From: an uncultured Oscillospiraceae bacterium
GTDB taxonomy: Bacteria; Bacillota; Clostridia; Oscillospirales; Ruminococcaceae
Length of the DNA: 64,000 nucleotides
Assembly (NCBI GenBank): GCA_910579545.1
Contig: CAJTVI010000006.1
Span: 12,110-76,109 of the forward strand
Reading direction: 5' to 3'
In this document: positions 15,362 through 24,878 of the stretch, one piece after another
How the letters are laid out: every line of letters begins with the position of its first letter
How positions within the stretch are numbered: position 1 is the stretch's first letter
Notes under the pieces: model-generated
Told to the model about the DNA's origin: nothing
The model's input: the letters and a program-made list of their open reading frames with translations, nothing else
The model's database searches: none
Translations under genes and position numbers: made by a program

Positions 15362-16319
15362 CCTCAAGGATCAGTATTTTGGCTGCGAGATCGAGATGAC
15401 CGGGCTGACCCGCGAACAGGCGGCAAAAGCCGTCGCAGGTCTGTTCGGAACGTCCGCGCGGCGGACAGGTGAGTCCCGTGTCTATGATCCATGGGAGGTG
15501 ATAGACCGGGACGGCAAGGCGTGGCGGTTTGTCTATGACAGCAGCATCCGTGCAACACGCAAAGCGGGAAATGAGCAGGTTGCCATCGGTGATGGGTGTT
15601 ACAAGGTCGAGATGAACTCGCCAAAGCTGGAGTACAGCGAGATGGGCAAGCTGCAGCAGGTGGTGCGGGCACTGCGCCATGCCGGGGCGGTGACCAACAC
15701 AAGCTGCGGGATGCATGTCCATGTAGACGCTTCAAGGCACACAGCGCAGAGCCTGAAAAACGCGCTCTCGATCATGTACTCCAAAGAGGATATCCTGTTC
15801 AAGGCGCTCAAGGTCAACCCTAACCGGGTGGAGCAGTGGTGCAAAAAGGTCAACGAGGACAAGCTGCAATCCATCCGCAAGCTCCCGGTCGATGCAGACC
15901 TGTATCAGATGCAGGAGCGGTGGTACTCGGATACGCGGGACAGCCCGTCTTACCACTACAACGAGACCCGCTATTACGCGCTCAACCTGCACTCGGTGTT
16001 CTACCGCGGCACATTGGAATGGCGGTGTTTTGAGAGTACCCTCCATGCCGGTAAGGTGCGGGCAAATATCACGCTGGCGCTTGCCATCTCAGCCCAGGCC
16101 ATCAACCAGAGCCGGACGGTCATGCGCAAGACCGAGATTACGGAAAATCCGGCATTTACGTTCCGAACCTTTCTTTTACGGCTCGGACTCATCGGGCCGG
16201 AGTACAAGAATGTGCGGGAGCATCTGCTGGAAAACCTGCCGGGCGACCGGGCATGGCGGTACGACAAGAGCCAATATCCTTGCCTGACCGGGCAAAATCA
16301 AAATCACGAATCGAGGTGA
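15351..16319 (+). CDS. putative amidoligase (glutamine-synthetase-fold)
   Basis: A 322-residue protein of the amidoligase family found in mobile elements. Seen: QYFGCEIEMTGLTREQAAKA (the GxEIE metal-binding strand), VEMNSPKLEYSEM, TSCGMHVHVDAS (family HxHxD-like active-site strand) and GTLEWRCFESTLHAGKVRAN. Glutamine-synthetase-like amidoligases form amide or isopeptide bonds using ATP; substrates are unknown. It overlaps dcm by 11 bases (ATG at 15351 after GGGGTGTGCGGG) and is followed directly by a gamma-glutamylcyclotransferase, a pairing described for this family. Confidence 0.85.
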   Translation: MPLDLKDQYFGCEIEMTGLTREQAAKAVAGLFGTSARRTGESRVYDPWEVIDRDGKAWRFVYDSSIRATRKAGNEQVAIGDGCYKVEMNSPKLEYSEMGKLQQVVRALRHAGAVTNTSCGMHVHVDASRHTAQSLKNALSIMYSKEDILFKALKVNPNRVEQWCKKVNEDKLQSIRKLPVDADLYQMQERWYSDTRDSPSYHYNETRYYALNLHSVFYRGTLEWRCFESTLHAGKVRANITLALAISAQAINQSRTVMRKTEITENPAFTFRTFLLRLGLIGPEYKNVREHLLENLPGDRAWRYDKSQYPCLTGQNQNHESR

Positions 16320-16324
16320 GAGAG

Positions 16325-16810
16325 ATAGAGTATTTTGCTTACGGGAGCAATATGAATCTGGATCAGATGGCGTACCGCTGCCCGGAATCCGAGGTGATCG
16401 GGACCGTCCGGCTGGAGGGGTACCGCCTCGCTTTTGCGGGAGGGAGCGGTGTTGCGACCATCCTGCCCTGCCCCAGCAGCCATGTGGACGGCGTACTGTG
16501 GGAGATCAGCGAAGCGGACGAGCAGCGGCTGGATCATTACGAGGGTTTTCCCCGGTTGTACGGCAAGGAACCTGTCACAGTCAGGGACAAGGCCGGGGCT
16601 GTCCATGAGGTCATGGCGTACACCATGAACCCGCCGTACCGGGACGAGCGGGCGATGCCCAGTATTCCTTATTTGTATGGGATCGTAGAGGGCTGTACGC
16701 AGAACGGCATTGATACGGATCGTGTCTTTGATGCGCTGAAACGCACTGAAAGTGAGGTGATGAGCCAACAGGAACGCGGTGATAAGGGCCGCAAAGGGCC
16801 GGAGAGGTAA
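16325..16810 (+). CDS. gamma-glutamylcyclotransferase (AIG2-like)
   Basis: A 161-residue AIG2/GGCT-fold protein: EYFAYGSNMNLDQMAYRCPE at the N terminus is the YGSN signature, GVLWEISEADEQRLDHYEG carries the usual Glu-containing catalytic strand, and VMAYTMNPPYR follows. Such enzymes cleave gamma-glutamyl amides by cyclisation, the reverse type of chemistry from an amidoligase. Start: GAGGTGAG (16313-16320) is followed after six bases by ATA GAG TAT TTT, exactly where homologues have ATG; in-frame GTG at 16316 is the only canonical alternative and would sit inside the ribosome site. An ATA start is inferred. It follows the amidoligase closely. Confidence 0.85.
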   Translation: MEYFAYGSNMNLDQMAYRCPESEVIGTVRLEGYRLAFAGGSGVATILPCPSSHVDGVLWEISEADEQRLDHYEGFPRLYGKEPVTVRDKAGAVHEVMAYTMNPPYRDERAMPSIPYLYGIVEGCTQNGIDTDRVFDALKRTESEVMSQQERGDKGRKGPER

Positions 16811-16945
16811 ACGGCCGGGGATTGTTGGTTTTGGCTGCTTTTGAGGGTACATCTTTGTTGGATCGTGTGAATGGATGTTCTGGCAGGGTTAGGGTATGCT
16901 TGGCTTGCCTCAGATGAGGACAAAACAAACAAAGGAGCATGAACT

Positions 16946-17719
16946 ATGAAAAGCCAAAACAACCTGTCCCGGACCGCCGCGATCCTGCTTGCGGCTCTTG
17001 CGCTGGCCGGATGCGCCAGCACAGCCAGCCCCGCCGCCGCGCCAGAGGGTGTGCCGCCTGCTATGGCTGCGCCACAGGAATCGAAAACTCTGCCCCTAAA
17101 AAAGATGGAGGCTCTCGTGCCGGAACGACCGGCTGAGAAAGAAACCGAACCGGAAACGGCCCAGCCTGCTGAAAGCGCACAGCCGGAACAGACGGCCAGC
17201 CCTGCGCCGGAGCAGGCCCCCGAGCCAACCCCGGCACCCACCCCGGAACCGCAGCCCGAACCCACGCCGGAACTTGCCCCGCTTCCCGCATCCGAACCAG
17301 CCCCCGCCCCGGCAGACGGAGCGATCCCGTTCTACCTTGCGGCAGGGACAGGGAAATGGTGGAAGATTGACGCCAGCGACAGCGCCTATTGGGCGGTGCA
17401 GGAGCAGATCAACGCCATGCGCGCGGCGGGCGGCTTGCCTGCCCTCACAATGGACGATGGGTTGTCTGCAACCGCCAGCGCCCGGTGCGAATCCTTTGTC
17501 GCGGGCGGACCGTTCGACCACAGCGGCATGATTACAAAGAGTGAGATACTTGCCGCCGGGCCGCTGTTCACAGCGGGTGCGGTATGTACGGCATGGCAGG
17601 GGAGCGCAACACACTACGCCTGCATCATGCGCACGGACATCACAAGCATGGGCGTTGGATGCTGGTTTTGTGAGGTGGACGGAAACCAATATACCTACTG
17701 GACTGTAACATTTGAATAG
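16946..17719 (+). CDS. secreted CAP-domain lipoprotein
   Basis: A 257-residue lipoprotein. The signal peptide ends in the lipobox LALAGC with Cys23 as lipid anchor; residues about 30-130 form a long Pro/Glu/Ala-rich stalk; the C-terminal half (YWAVQEQINAMRAAGGLPAL, ATASARCESFVAGGPFDHSG, GSATHYACIMRTDITSMGVG) is a CAP/SCP-like domain as in other bacterial CAP lipoproteins. ATG at 16946 follows AAAGGAGCATGAACT. It immediately precedes the giant adhesin and sortase, so it likely acts on the cell surface during conjugative contact, as inferred from context. Confidence 0.85.
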   Translation: MKSQNNLSRTAAILLAALALAGCASTASPAAAPEGVPPAMAAPQESKTLPLKKMEALVPERPAEKETEPETAQPAESAQPEQTASPAPEQAPEPTPAPTPEPQPEPTPELAPLPASEPAPAPADGAIPFYLAAGTGKWWKIDASDSAYWAVQEQINAMRAAGGLPALTMDDGLSATASARCESFVAGGPFDHSGMITKSEILAAGPLFTAGAVCTAWQGSATHYACIMRTDITSMGVGCWFCEVDGNQYTYWTVTFE

Positions 17720-17781
17720 CCGAACTACACAGGGGGCTGCCCGGCAGGGCGGCCCCCCATTTTTTTGCTTGGAGGTAAAAT

Positions 17782-20700
17782 TTGAATAAAACCAAAATGA
17801 AATATCGGCTTCTCTCGGCGCTGCTTGCGGTGCTGCTGTGCTTTTCCAGCATGGGGAGCGTTTCGTTTGCTGCAGAGAGCGAGCCGACAGAGCCGAGCGA
17901 GCCGCCCGCGACGGCAGAGACGATGACGGCTGAAAGCACCCCCGAACCGACTGCCGCGCCGCTGGATGGGGATGGCCCGGATGAAACGGCCGGGGGTGAA
18001 CCGGGCGCGGAAAGTACGCCGGAACCAGCTGTAAGCAAAGCAGCACAGGCATTCATTAACGCCATTGCAGCCATCGACCGGGAGGCCGTTTTGAGTGCGG
18101 CTAATACCTGGGGCTTGGCTCATCGGGCGTGGCTTGAGGATCAGGACAACCTTGACCTCCAGACTGCGTTGGACGAGGCAACCGCAGCGTCCGATGCAGC
18201 TGCCGTACAGCTCTATGCAGCCGAGGATTTGTTTTATGAAATCCCGGAGGGCGAGCAGGAGGGTGATGCGGTGCAGGCGGCATACCTGTCCTTGATGTCC
18301 ATAGTGGTGGCAATGCATGAAAAGATGGATAATCCTATTGCACCTGCAGAGCCTGCCAAGCCGGATGAGCCGACAGACCCTGGAACAGAGGGTGGCGATG
18401 AAACGCCCACTGAACCGAGCGGGGATGAAATCGCCAGCATCCTGTACGGTGACCTGCCCGATACGCCGACCGGCAGCTACATGGGCCGGTATGGTTTGCC
18501 AGTGGCCGTGGGAGAAACCAAGATCAGCATCAGTGAATGGGCAGACGAAATACTGGCTGAGGGTGCTGGGCACATGGATGCAGATGCCCTCAATGCGGAT
18601 GACATCAGCATTACGGTACCCTTGCAGGCAGGTGAGGATTTTGCCATTGTGCCTGTCATGGTGCAGGTAGAGTATCCGGCCAATGGCAGCAGCTCTCATA
18701 TCGTTTTGCCGGGTGGCGTAACGGTGCTGCGCCCGGACGGCAGCGGAGAGGCAGCCAGTGCGGATGAGGCCGCGGCCATTTTGACCGCGAGTTACAACGA
18801 GTCATCTGCCTCCGTATCTGGCATTCTGGTGCAGGCCAGCGAGGATTTCACCGCGCGGTTTGTATACGAAGCCCCGGATGGTACGGTGCTGGAAAAGAGG
18901 GTGACCGTCCATGTAGACGGCACAGAAGCTGCTGTCCCCGCGCTGTATGGAGTTGGCAGCACCACCTATGCCGAGCGCCCCACGCCCGCCGTCACCAGCG
19001 GCAAGATCACCAAAGCTGAGAAGGTCAACGGGACATGGCTGATCTGGTTTAATGGCGAGGAGGCGTATTGCTGCGACCACGGATTAACCGGCAAGCCTGC
19101 GGGGTGTCCGACCTATACCTATTCGCATACGTCAATCGTGGAAGCATCCCAGTACACCCCCGGCGACCATTATCGCAATCAAGTTGAGATTTGGGGTGGG
19201 CTGAGTCAGCTTTCGCTTGGGCTGCGTGGCGCGGATGCGTCCACTTTTGCGGCGCAGAGCGAGGATGAGACCGCTGCCGCCTGTTACGATGATACCCAGC
19301 GATGGATCATGGAACACTATCCCGACAGCGTGGCCGGGAAGGCATATCAGAGCGCGATTAGCCGACTTATGAGCGGTTCTACCACTTTTGCCTCTGACAC
19401 CGACTATTATACCTACATCTACCAGCCGCCGATTGGGGGCTGGCAGACGGTTGCTCTTATGGGCGGCGCGACGGATGGCAGCGAGGAGCCGGATGTACAG
19501 CCGAAGTTCTATGCTTCATGGGACGCCCCGGCGCAAACGGTTTCAGGCAGCTTTGATTTCTCGTACAAAATCAATACGGATAAACAGCAGTTGGAGACCA
19601 GCGAAAAGGTGGACGGCGCTGTCATTGAGATCGAGCCGCTGACCAAATCCGGCAGCATCGAGGGCGGCAGTTGGGCCATCTCGCCCGCTGGTAAACAGAC
19701 AATAACCACCAGCGGCCACACAATGGACGATGCTTACCACACCAACGGCGGAGACGCCACCGCCGCATGGAGTTTGCATTATTCGGTGAGCAAAACCAGC
19801 GGCACCCGCTCTGGCTCGGTCGGGCCATATTCCTCTCAGAGCGAGGCGGATGCGGAGGCCGACAGCGCCCGCGAGAATGCCATCCGGGAACTGCGCGGCG
19901 AGGCCCAGCGGATGGTAGATGCGGCCATTGCCTCGGCCCGGCAGCAGCTTTCCAGCTTGCAGTTCCGGTATGAAGAAATTGGTGTGCCGTATGGCTTTGA
20001 GGTTTTCACTGGCACACTCGGCAGCAGCCAGGTCATTGCAGTTCCGTCCAATGCCAATCGGGACTATGTCATGCGCAACGATGAGTGGTCGCTGCAAGTT
20101 AGAATCGACAAGCGCGATAGCGAGACTGGCGAGCGCATCCAGGGCGAGGCATCCTTTGCGGTGTTCGAGTGGGACAAGGTGCTTGGCCGCTATATCCCCT
20201 ATGGCGGGTATAATCAGTACAAAGTTGAGCGCCAGCCGGACGGCACTTACTCGGTAATGAACCACAGCAGCTATGCCGATGCCGACCCAGCCGCCCATAC
20301 TATGTACTACACCCAGCGCAACGAGGGCCGTTTCCTCATCGTTGAAATGCAGTCACCTACCGGCTATTACGGTGACTGGAGCGATGTCTCCAAACCGGGC
20401 GCGGCAGGCAGCGCAAAAGGCAAACGTGCCTATTTCATTGAGATCACCAAGGACAACAATGGCGCGGTGATTTGGCTGGATAACACGGACTATAATGCCG
20501 ACATCGGCCTTACCAACGAGGGCGGCACTCTGCTCGACACCGGTGACGGCATTGTGTCGGTTGAGATTAGCGATACCCCCCTGCCTGCCAGCAAGACCTA
20601 CATCACCGACAAGAGCGGCATTGCCGCCAATGAGGACGGCCGCACCGTACAGCCGGTCGATAACCGTTTCCTCAACGACCGTGTTCTCGGTGAGATCATT

Positions 20701-23700
20701 TTGAGCAAGGTCGATCTGGATGCTATGCGCTATCTCGCAGCGGGCAGCAACGGTAACTCAACGCTGGAGGGCGCGGTGTATGATCTCTATGCCGCAGAGG
20801 ACATCTGCCACCCGGACGGCGTGACCGGCATCGTCGATTATGCCAAAATCACTGATGCCAGCGGCACACCGCTCTGGCATACGACCGTACTCACCAACGG
20901 CGGCTGGGAGAGCAGTTATCTGCCTGTACTGAAAAAGGATCACCTTGTCGCCAGTGCAGCCATTACGGATGGGAAACTGGCCTTTACCAATCTCTACCTC
21001 GGCAAGTATTACCTCGTCGAGCGGGCCACCGGCCTGACTATGCCATTGGACACCAATGGACAGGTCATTTTGAATCCCACCTATCCGATGCTGGATCGGA
21101 AACTCCAGCCGAACGGCAGTGCCCGGCCGCTTGCCCGAAACGGCGCGGGTGAATACACGGACTATGTGTACCGCAATCGCTATTCCGCCGTGGCCGAGGG
21201 CCGCGCGCTGAACGGCATCCGCACCTTTGATGGGTACTATTTGTCCTTTGCGAACGGCTACCTCTGCGATGAAATCAACCACTATGTCATACTTGCCTAC
21301 GGCGACGAATCCGGCCTTGTGATTCGGCAGACCGTGCAGAGCGAGGACGAGGTGCTGAAATCCGGCTTCAGCATCAACAAACTTGTCAGCACTACCGGCC
21401 AGCCGGGGCCTGCCGTCAAGCTGAACGGCGCGGGCTTTACGGTCTATCGCGTATCCGATCTGAGCCGGGCCGGACAGTTTGCGCAAAACCCGGATGGAAG
21501 CTATCAGGTGCAGAGCATCCTCGATGCTTATCGCGCCGAAAGCTACGATCAGGATACCCCCAAGTACGATTTCAGTGGTGAGACCCAGGCCATCGCCACA
21601 ATGTACGAGGGCAGTCAGTCGGCGGTGGACGGCTACAACCAGAGCCTGACCTCTGGTGCGGATAATGCGAACGGCTCCGGCGTGGGCTGGCAGCCCACCG
21701 ATAAGTCGGGCGAGTACCGGCTGGGCGAGGTGTTCACCAATGCCGAGGGCATCCTGCGTGTGGACGGCCTCGCCTATGGGCAGTATCTGGTGGTGGAAAC
21801 GACTGTGCCGCGCGATGTGTTCCAGGCCGCGCCTTTCATCGTAACCGTGGACAGCAATGCCCCGCAGAGCGTGTTTTGTACGCCGCAAGGCAGCGTCACT
21901 ACGCCGAGCGGCAGCTACATGACCTACAACATTTTGGATGAGGAGTTGGAGGGCTATTTGCAGCTCATCAAGATCGACGCTGAAACCGGCAAGGCCGTGA
22001 TGTTGGCACACACGTCGTTCTCTATTTTCAGTATTTTGGAGGACGGCAGCCTTGAAATCATCAAGATGAACGACCCTGCCAGCGGCAACGCGATGGCCAA
22101 AACCAGCGTGTTTTACACGGACGAGAATGGCCTGATGAAAACACCGGAAAAGCTGCCGTTGGGCCGCTATCGCGTGATGGAAGTGCAGGGGCCGGAGGGT
22201 TTCTACAATGATACCAGTTACTATGTCGATTTTGAGATCACGTCCGAGCGCATCTATGAGGTGATCGGGTCGAGCGCCGACAGCATGGATGACTATATCG
22301 TTACTGAGCGGTATGTCAACCGCGAGACACTGGGCCAGCTGACGATTCGCAAAGAGGGCGAGGTTCTGGTTGGTTTTGAGAACGGCCAGTTTGTCTATAA
22401 AAACGCGCCGCTGGTCGGGGCGGTCTACGAGATCCGCGCGCATGGCGACATCTTTACTGGCGATCATCAGGTAGGTGACAGCGGCAGCCGTACCCTCTGG
22501 TATGCGGACGGCGACCTTGTGGCGACCGTGACCACCGGCGCGGACGGCCAGATCGACAAGACCGAGTTTGCCCCGATGCGCACACAGGCGACATACGACT
22601 TCCTGAGTGTATCACATACAGGCGCAAAGGGCGAAGTGACCATTACACTCCCTCTGGGCAGCTATGATGTGCACGAGGTAAAAGCCCCCTACGGCTATGC
22701 CCTGACCGGCGACAGCTACACCGTGACCTTCGGCTGGGACAGCCAAGAGAACGACCTCGTTCTCGCAAAAAGCATCGTGAGCCGTGCGGATGACAAAGAC
22801 AAAGAAACCGCATACAGGATCGTCAATGTCAAGGATGCCAACAAAGCGCAGATCGGCCGGCAGACCCTCGTCTTTACCAATGAGCGCGAAAAAGCACGGG
22901 TCGGCGTATACAAAATCGACTGCGAGACCGGCAAGTATCTCGCCGGAGCCGTGTTTGCCCTGTATACTGCGGATGACATCTACGATGCCCACGGTAATAT
23001 GATTTTGTCCGCTGGCAGCCTAATCGCCACCAGCCCGGAATCCTCGGAGGACGGATACACTTACTTTGATGCAGACATCCCCATCCGAGGCGAGCTGTAC
23101 GGACTGGCTGAAGAAAAGAACGCCAGCACCAACAGCGGCAATTACTATGCCGTTGAGGTTTCCGCACCCGCTGGCTATTACCTCGACAGTGAGCCGATGC
23201 CGGTAACCTTTGTCTATGATGGTCAGGCTGAAATGATCTTGGACAACACCTGTGCCAACACCCCAACCGAGATGTGGGTGAGCAAACGCCAGCTGACCGG
23301 CAGTGAGGAACTGCCGGGCGCGGTTCTGCGGATCGTGGATAAGGACGGCAACACCGTTGAAGAATGGATCAGCGAAGATGAGCCGAAACGGATTATCGGT
23401 CTGCACATGGATGAGGTATACATCCTTTCGGAACAGGCTGCGCCGGATGGGTACACTGTCGCGGAAAGCATCCGGTTCAAGCTGGTTCAGCGCGAGGACA
23501 AGGATGGCAGCCTGCTGAATGAGGTGGACACTTATATCTGCACTGGCAAGGATTGGTTTGTATTCGATCATTGGGAACTGGCAGCAGATGGCATTGTCGT
23601 GATGCGGGACGCGCCTGCTCCCGAAAAGCCCCACGAGCCGAAACAGCCGAAATCGGAGCAGCCCCAGCCTACCCCCACCCCTGCGCCGGCTCCTGTCCCG

Positions 23701-23847
23701 CAGACTGGTGACTATCCGTGGCTGCTTGCCATTCTGGCTGTGACCGGCACCCTGTGTGCCTCGGCCTATGCGATCTGGACACTGATTGCCCGCCGCAAAA
23801 AGGACGAGGAAGATGCCGAGGGCGGCACCAGCAATGAGGAGCCTTAA
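17782..23847 (+). CDS. giant sortase-anchored thioester/Cna-B adhesin
   Basis: A 2021-residue surface protein starting at TTG 17782, six bases after GGAGG. Order of parts: signal peptide (residues 1-33, LLSALLAVLLCFSSMGSVSF), Thr/Pro/Glu-rich stretch, an N-terminal helical region, a probable thioester domain around residues 420-530 (Cys in EEAYCCDHG, Gln in DDTQRWIMEHYP), then many Cna-B/SpaA-like repeats (LSKVDLDAMRYL, LQLIKIDAETGKAV, VGVYKIDCETGKYLAGAVFA), proline-rich linker, sorting signal VPQTGD near residue 1971, a transmembrane helix and RRKKDEE tail. Such thioester adhesins bind covalently to targets; on ICEs they are thought to bring mating cells together. The sortase start codon overlaps its stop. 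Confidence 0.9.
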   Translation: MNKTKMKYRLLSALLAVLLCFSSMGSVSFAAESEPTEPSEPPATAETMTAESTPEPTAAPLDGDGPDETAGGEPGAESTPEPAVSKAAQAFINAIAAIDREAVLSAANTWGLAHRAWLEDQDNLDLQTALDEATAASDAAAVQLYAAEDLFYEIPEGEQEGDAVQAAYLSLMSIVVAMHEKMDNPIAPAEPAKPDEPTDPGTEGGDETPTEPSGDEIASILYGDLPDTPTGSYMGRYGLPVAVGETKISISEWADEILAEGAGHMDADALNADDISITVPLQAGEDFAIVPVMVQVEYPANGSSSHIVLPGGVTVLRPDGSGEAASADEAAAILTASYNESSASVSGILVQASEDFTARFVYEAPDGTVLEKRVTVHVDGTEAAVPALYGVGSTTYAERPTPAVTSGKITKAEKVNGTWLIWFNGEEAYCCDHGLTGKPAGCPTYTYSHTSIVEASQYTPGDHYRNQVEIWGGLSQLSLGLRGADASTFAAQSEDETAAACYDDTQRWIMEHYPDSVAGKAYQSAISRLMSGSTTFASDTDYYTYIYQPPIGGWQTVALMGGATDGSEEPDVQPKFYASWDAPAQTVSGSFDFSYKINTDKQQLETSEKVDGAVIEIEPLTKSGSIEGGSWAISPAGKQTITTSGHTMDDAYHTNGGDATAAWSLHYSVSKTSGTRSGSVGPYSSQSEADAEADSARENAIRELRGEAQRMVDAAIASARQQLSSLQFRYEEIGVPYGFEVFTGTLGSSQVIAVPSNANRDYVMRNDEWSLQVRIDKRDSETGERIQGEASFAVFEWDKVLGRYIPYGGYNQYKVERQPDGTYSVMNHSSYADADPAAHTMYYTQRNEGRFLIVEMQSPTGYYGDWSDVSKPGAAGSAKGKRAYFIEITKDNNGAVIWLDNTDYNADIGLTNEGGTLLDTGDGIVSVEISDTPLPASKTYITDKSGIAANEDGRTVQPVDNRFLNDRVLGEIILSKVDLDAMRYLAAGSNGNSTLEGAVYDLYAAEDICHPDGVTGIVDYAKITDASGTPLWHTTVLTNGGWESSYLPVLKKDHLVASAAITDGKLAFTNLYLGKYYLVERATGLTMPLDTNGQVILNPTYPMLDRKLQPNGSARPLARNGAGEYTDYVYRNRYSAVAEGRALNGIRTFDGYYLSFANGYLCDEINHYVILAYGDESGLVIRQTVQSEDEVLKSGFSINKLVSTTGQPGPAVKLNGAGFTVYRVSDLSRAGQFAQNPDGSYQVQSILDAYRAESYDQDTPKYDFSGETQAIATMYEGSQSAVDGYNQSLTSGADNANGSGVGWQPTDKSGEYRLGEVFTNAEGILRVDGLAYGQYLVVETTVPRDVFQAAPFIVTVDSNAPQSVFCTPQGSVTTPSGSYMTYNILDEELEGYLQLIKIDAETGKAVMLAHTSFSIFSILEDGSLEIIKMNDPASGNAMAKTSVFYTDENGLMKTPEKLPLGRYRVMEVQGPEGFYNDTSYYVDFEITSERIYEVIGSSADSMDDYIVTERYVNRETLGQLTIRKEGEVLVGFENGQFVYKNAPLVGAVYEIRAHGDIFTGDHQVGDSGSRTLWYADGDLVATVTTGADGQIDKTEFAPMRTQATYDFLSVSHTGAKGEVTITLPLGSYDVHEVKAPYGYALTGDSYTVTFGWDSQENDLVLAKSIVSRADDKDKETAYRIVNVKDANKAQIGRQTLVFTNEREKARVGVYKIDCETGKYLAGAVFALYTADDIYDAHGNMILSAGSLIATSPESSEDGYTYFDADIPIRGELYGLAEEKNASTNSGNYYAVEVSAPAGYYLDSEPMPVTFVYDGQAEMILDNTCANTPTEMWVSKRQLTGSEELPGAVLRIVDKDGNTVEEWISEDEPKRIIGLHMDEVYILSEQAAPDGYTVAESIRFKLVQREDKDGSLLNEVDTYICTGKDWFVFDHWELAADGIVVMRDAPAPEKPHEPKQPKSEQPQPTPTPAPAPVPQTGDYPWLLAILAVTGTLCASAYAIWTLIARRKKDEEDAEGGTSNEEP

Positions 23848-24608
23848 TGCGCAGCCCCCTGAAAAGTTTTTGCAAGGGTTTCCTCATTGGCACAGCCTGT
23901 ATTTGCGCCCTTGCCTTGGTCTGGCTTTGCTGGGTCAGGCCGGGCATCACCGCGCATGAGGCAGAATCCCTGAAAGCCGCATACACCACCAGCCCCGGAG
24001 CGTCCGGCTCCGGGGCTGGCCTTTTACCAGCTGGAAAGGAAAGCGCCCCTGCGCTCAACTTCGCCGCGCTGCAGGCACAATACCCGGACATCCGCGCCTG
24101 GCTCACTATCCCCGGCACAGTGGTGGACTATCCTGTTCTGCAAAGCAACGCATCGAACCCTGAATACTACCTGCGACGGAACCATAAAGGCGAGTACCGC
24201 ACGGCGGGCAGCCTCTTCTTCCAAAGCGATTGTGTTCGGGAAAACCGGGTTCTCGTGATATACGGCCACAACATGACCGATGGTACGATGTTTGGCTGCC
24301 TGCCGCAATTTATGTGTGAGGAAAATATGGCTGCGTGCAGCAGTATCCAGCTCCAGATGCCAGACGGTGTTCACCATTACAGGGTTGCGGCGATGCTGGA
24401 GACAGATGTCAGCCGTGTGCCGTTCAACCGCACCGTCTTTGCGGATGACGCCGATTTTCTGAAGCATACACAAAGCCTGCTGGACTCCGCCGCCGTAAAA
24501 ACCGGCATACCCATCACCGCTGACAGCCGCCTGCTGGTGCTGGTCACCTGTTCGTATTCATGGCCGGATGCAAGATATGTTATTGTGGCTGTGGAAAATG
24601 CAGCATGA
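23847..24608 (+). CDS. class B-type sortase
   Basis: A 253-residue sortase with an N-terminal membrane anchor (GFLIGTACICALALVWLCWV), the conserved TVVDYPVLQ strand, catalytic His in VIYGHNMTDGTMF (about residue 139), catalytic Cys in LVLVTCSYSW (about residue 233) and Arg in PDARYVIV. The TLxTC-like VTCSYSW and NxEYYLRR patterns are those of class B sortases. The ATG overlaps the adhesin stop (TAATG), so it is almost surely the dedicated enzyme that anchors the VPQTGD adhesin. Confidence 0.92.
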   Translation: MRSPLKSFCKGFLIGTACICALALVWLCWVRPGITAHEAESLKAAYTTSPGASGSGAGLLPAGKESAPALNFAALQAQYPDIRAWLTIPGTVVDYPVLQSNASNPEYYLRRNHKGEYRTAGSLFFQSDCVRENRVLVIYGHNMTDGTMFGCLPQFMCEENMAACSSIQLQMPDGVHHYRVAAMLETDVSRVPFNRTVFADDADFLKHTQSLLDSAAVKTGIPITADSRLLVLVTCSYSWPDARYVIVAVENAA

Positions 24609-24624
24609 AATTTGAAAAGGGGGG

Positions 24625-24873
24625 ACCAATTTCCGCAATGAACTGATCGAAGAACTGGCCAAAGGCCAGGACACCTACGCGGACAATCTGCGCCGACAGC
24701 CGAATCGCAAATGGGCGGCGCTCGGACAGATGTGTTCATACCAGGATAAGGCGCGGTACCCGCTCAAGACATGGAGCGAGGCCGCGTCTTTTCTGTTGGG
24801 CTGCCCGGTCTGCTTTGAGAACTACGAGCAGATCGCCAGTAGTATGAAACCATTTAGCCTGAATGTGAGGTGA
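24625..24873 (+). CDS. small conserved ICE protein, start codon not identifiable
   Basis: A frame of about 82 codons reading NFRNELIEELAKGQDTYADN, then KWAALGQMCSYQDKARYPLK and TWSEAASFLLGCPVCFENYE, which matches a small protein family I recognise as recurrent in Clostridial ICEs (function unknown). The frame opens after TGA at 24613-24615 and a GGGGGG ribosome-like run, then reads ACC AAT TTC CGC; there is no ATG, GTG or TTG before the conserved part. An indel in the G-run or loss of the start is possible. It ends at 24873, overlapping the GTG/CTG start region of the next gene. Confidence 0.55.
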   Translation, partial: TNFRNELIEELAKGQDTYADNLRRQPNRKWAALGQMCSYQDKARYPLKTWSEAASFLLGCPVCFENYEQIASSMKPFSLNVR

Positions 24874-24878
24874 TCTGT

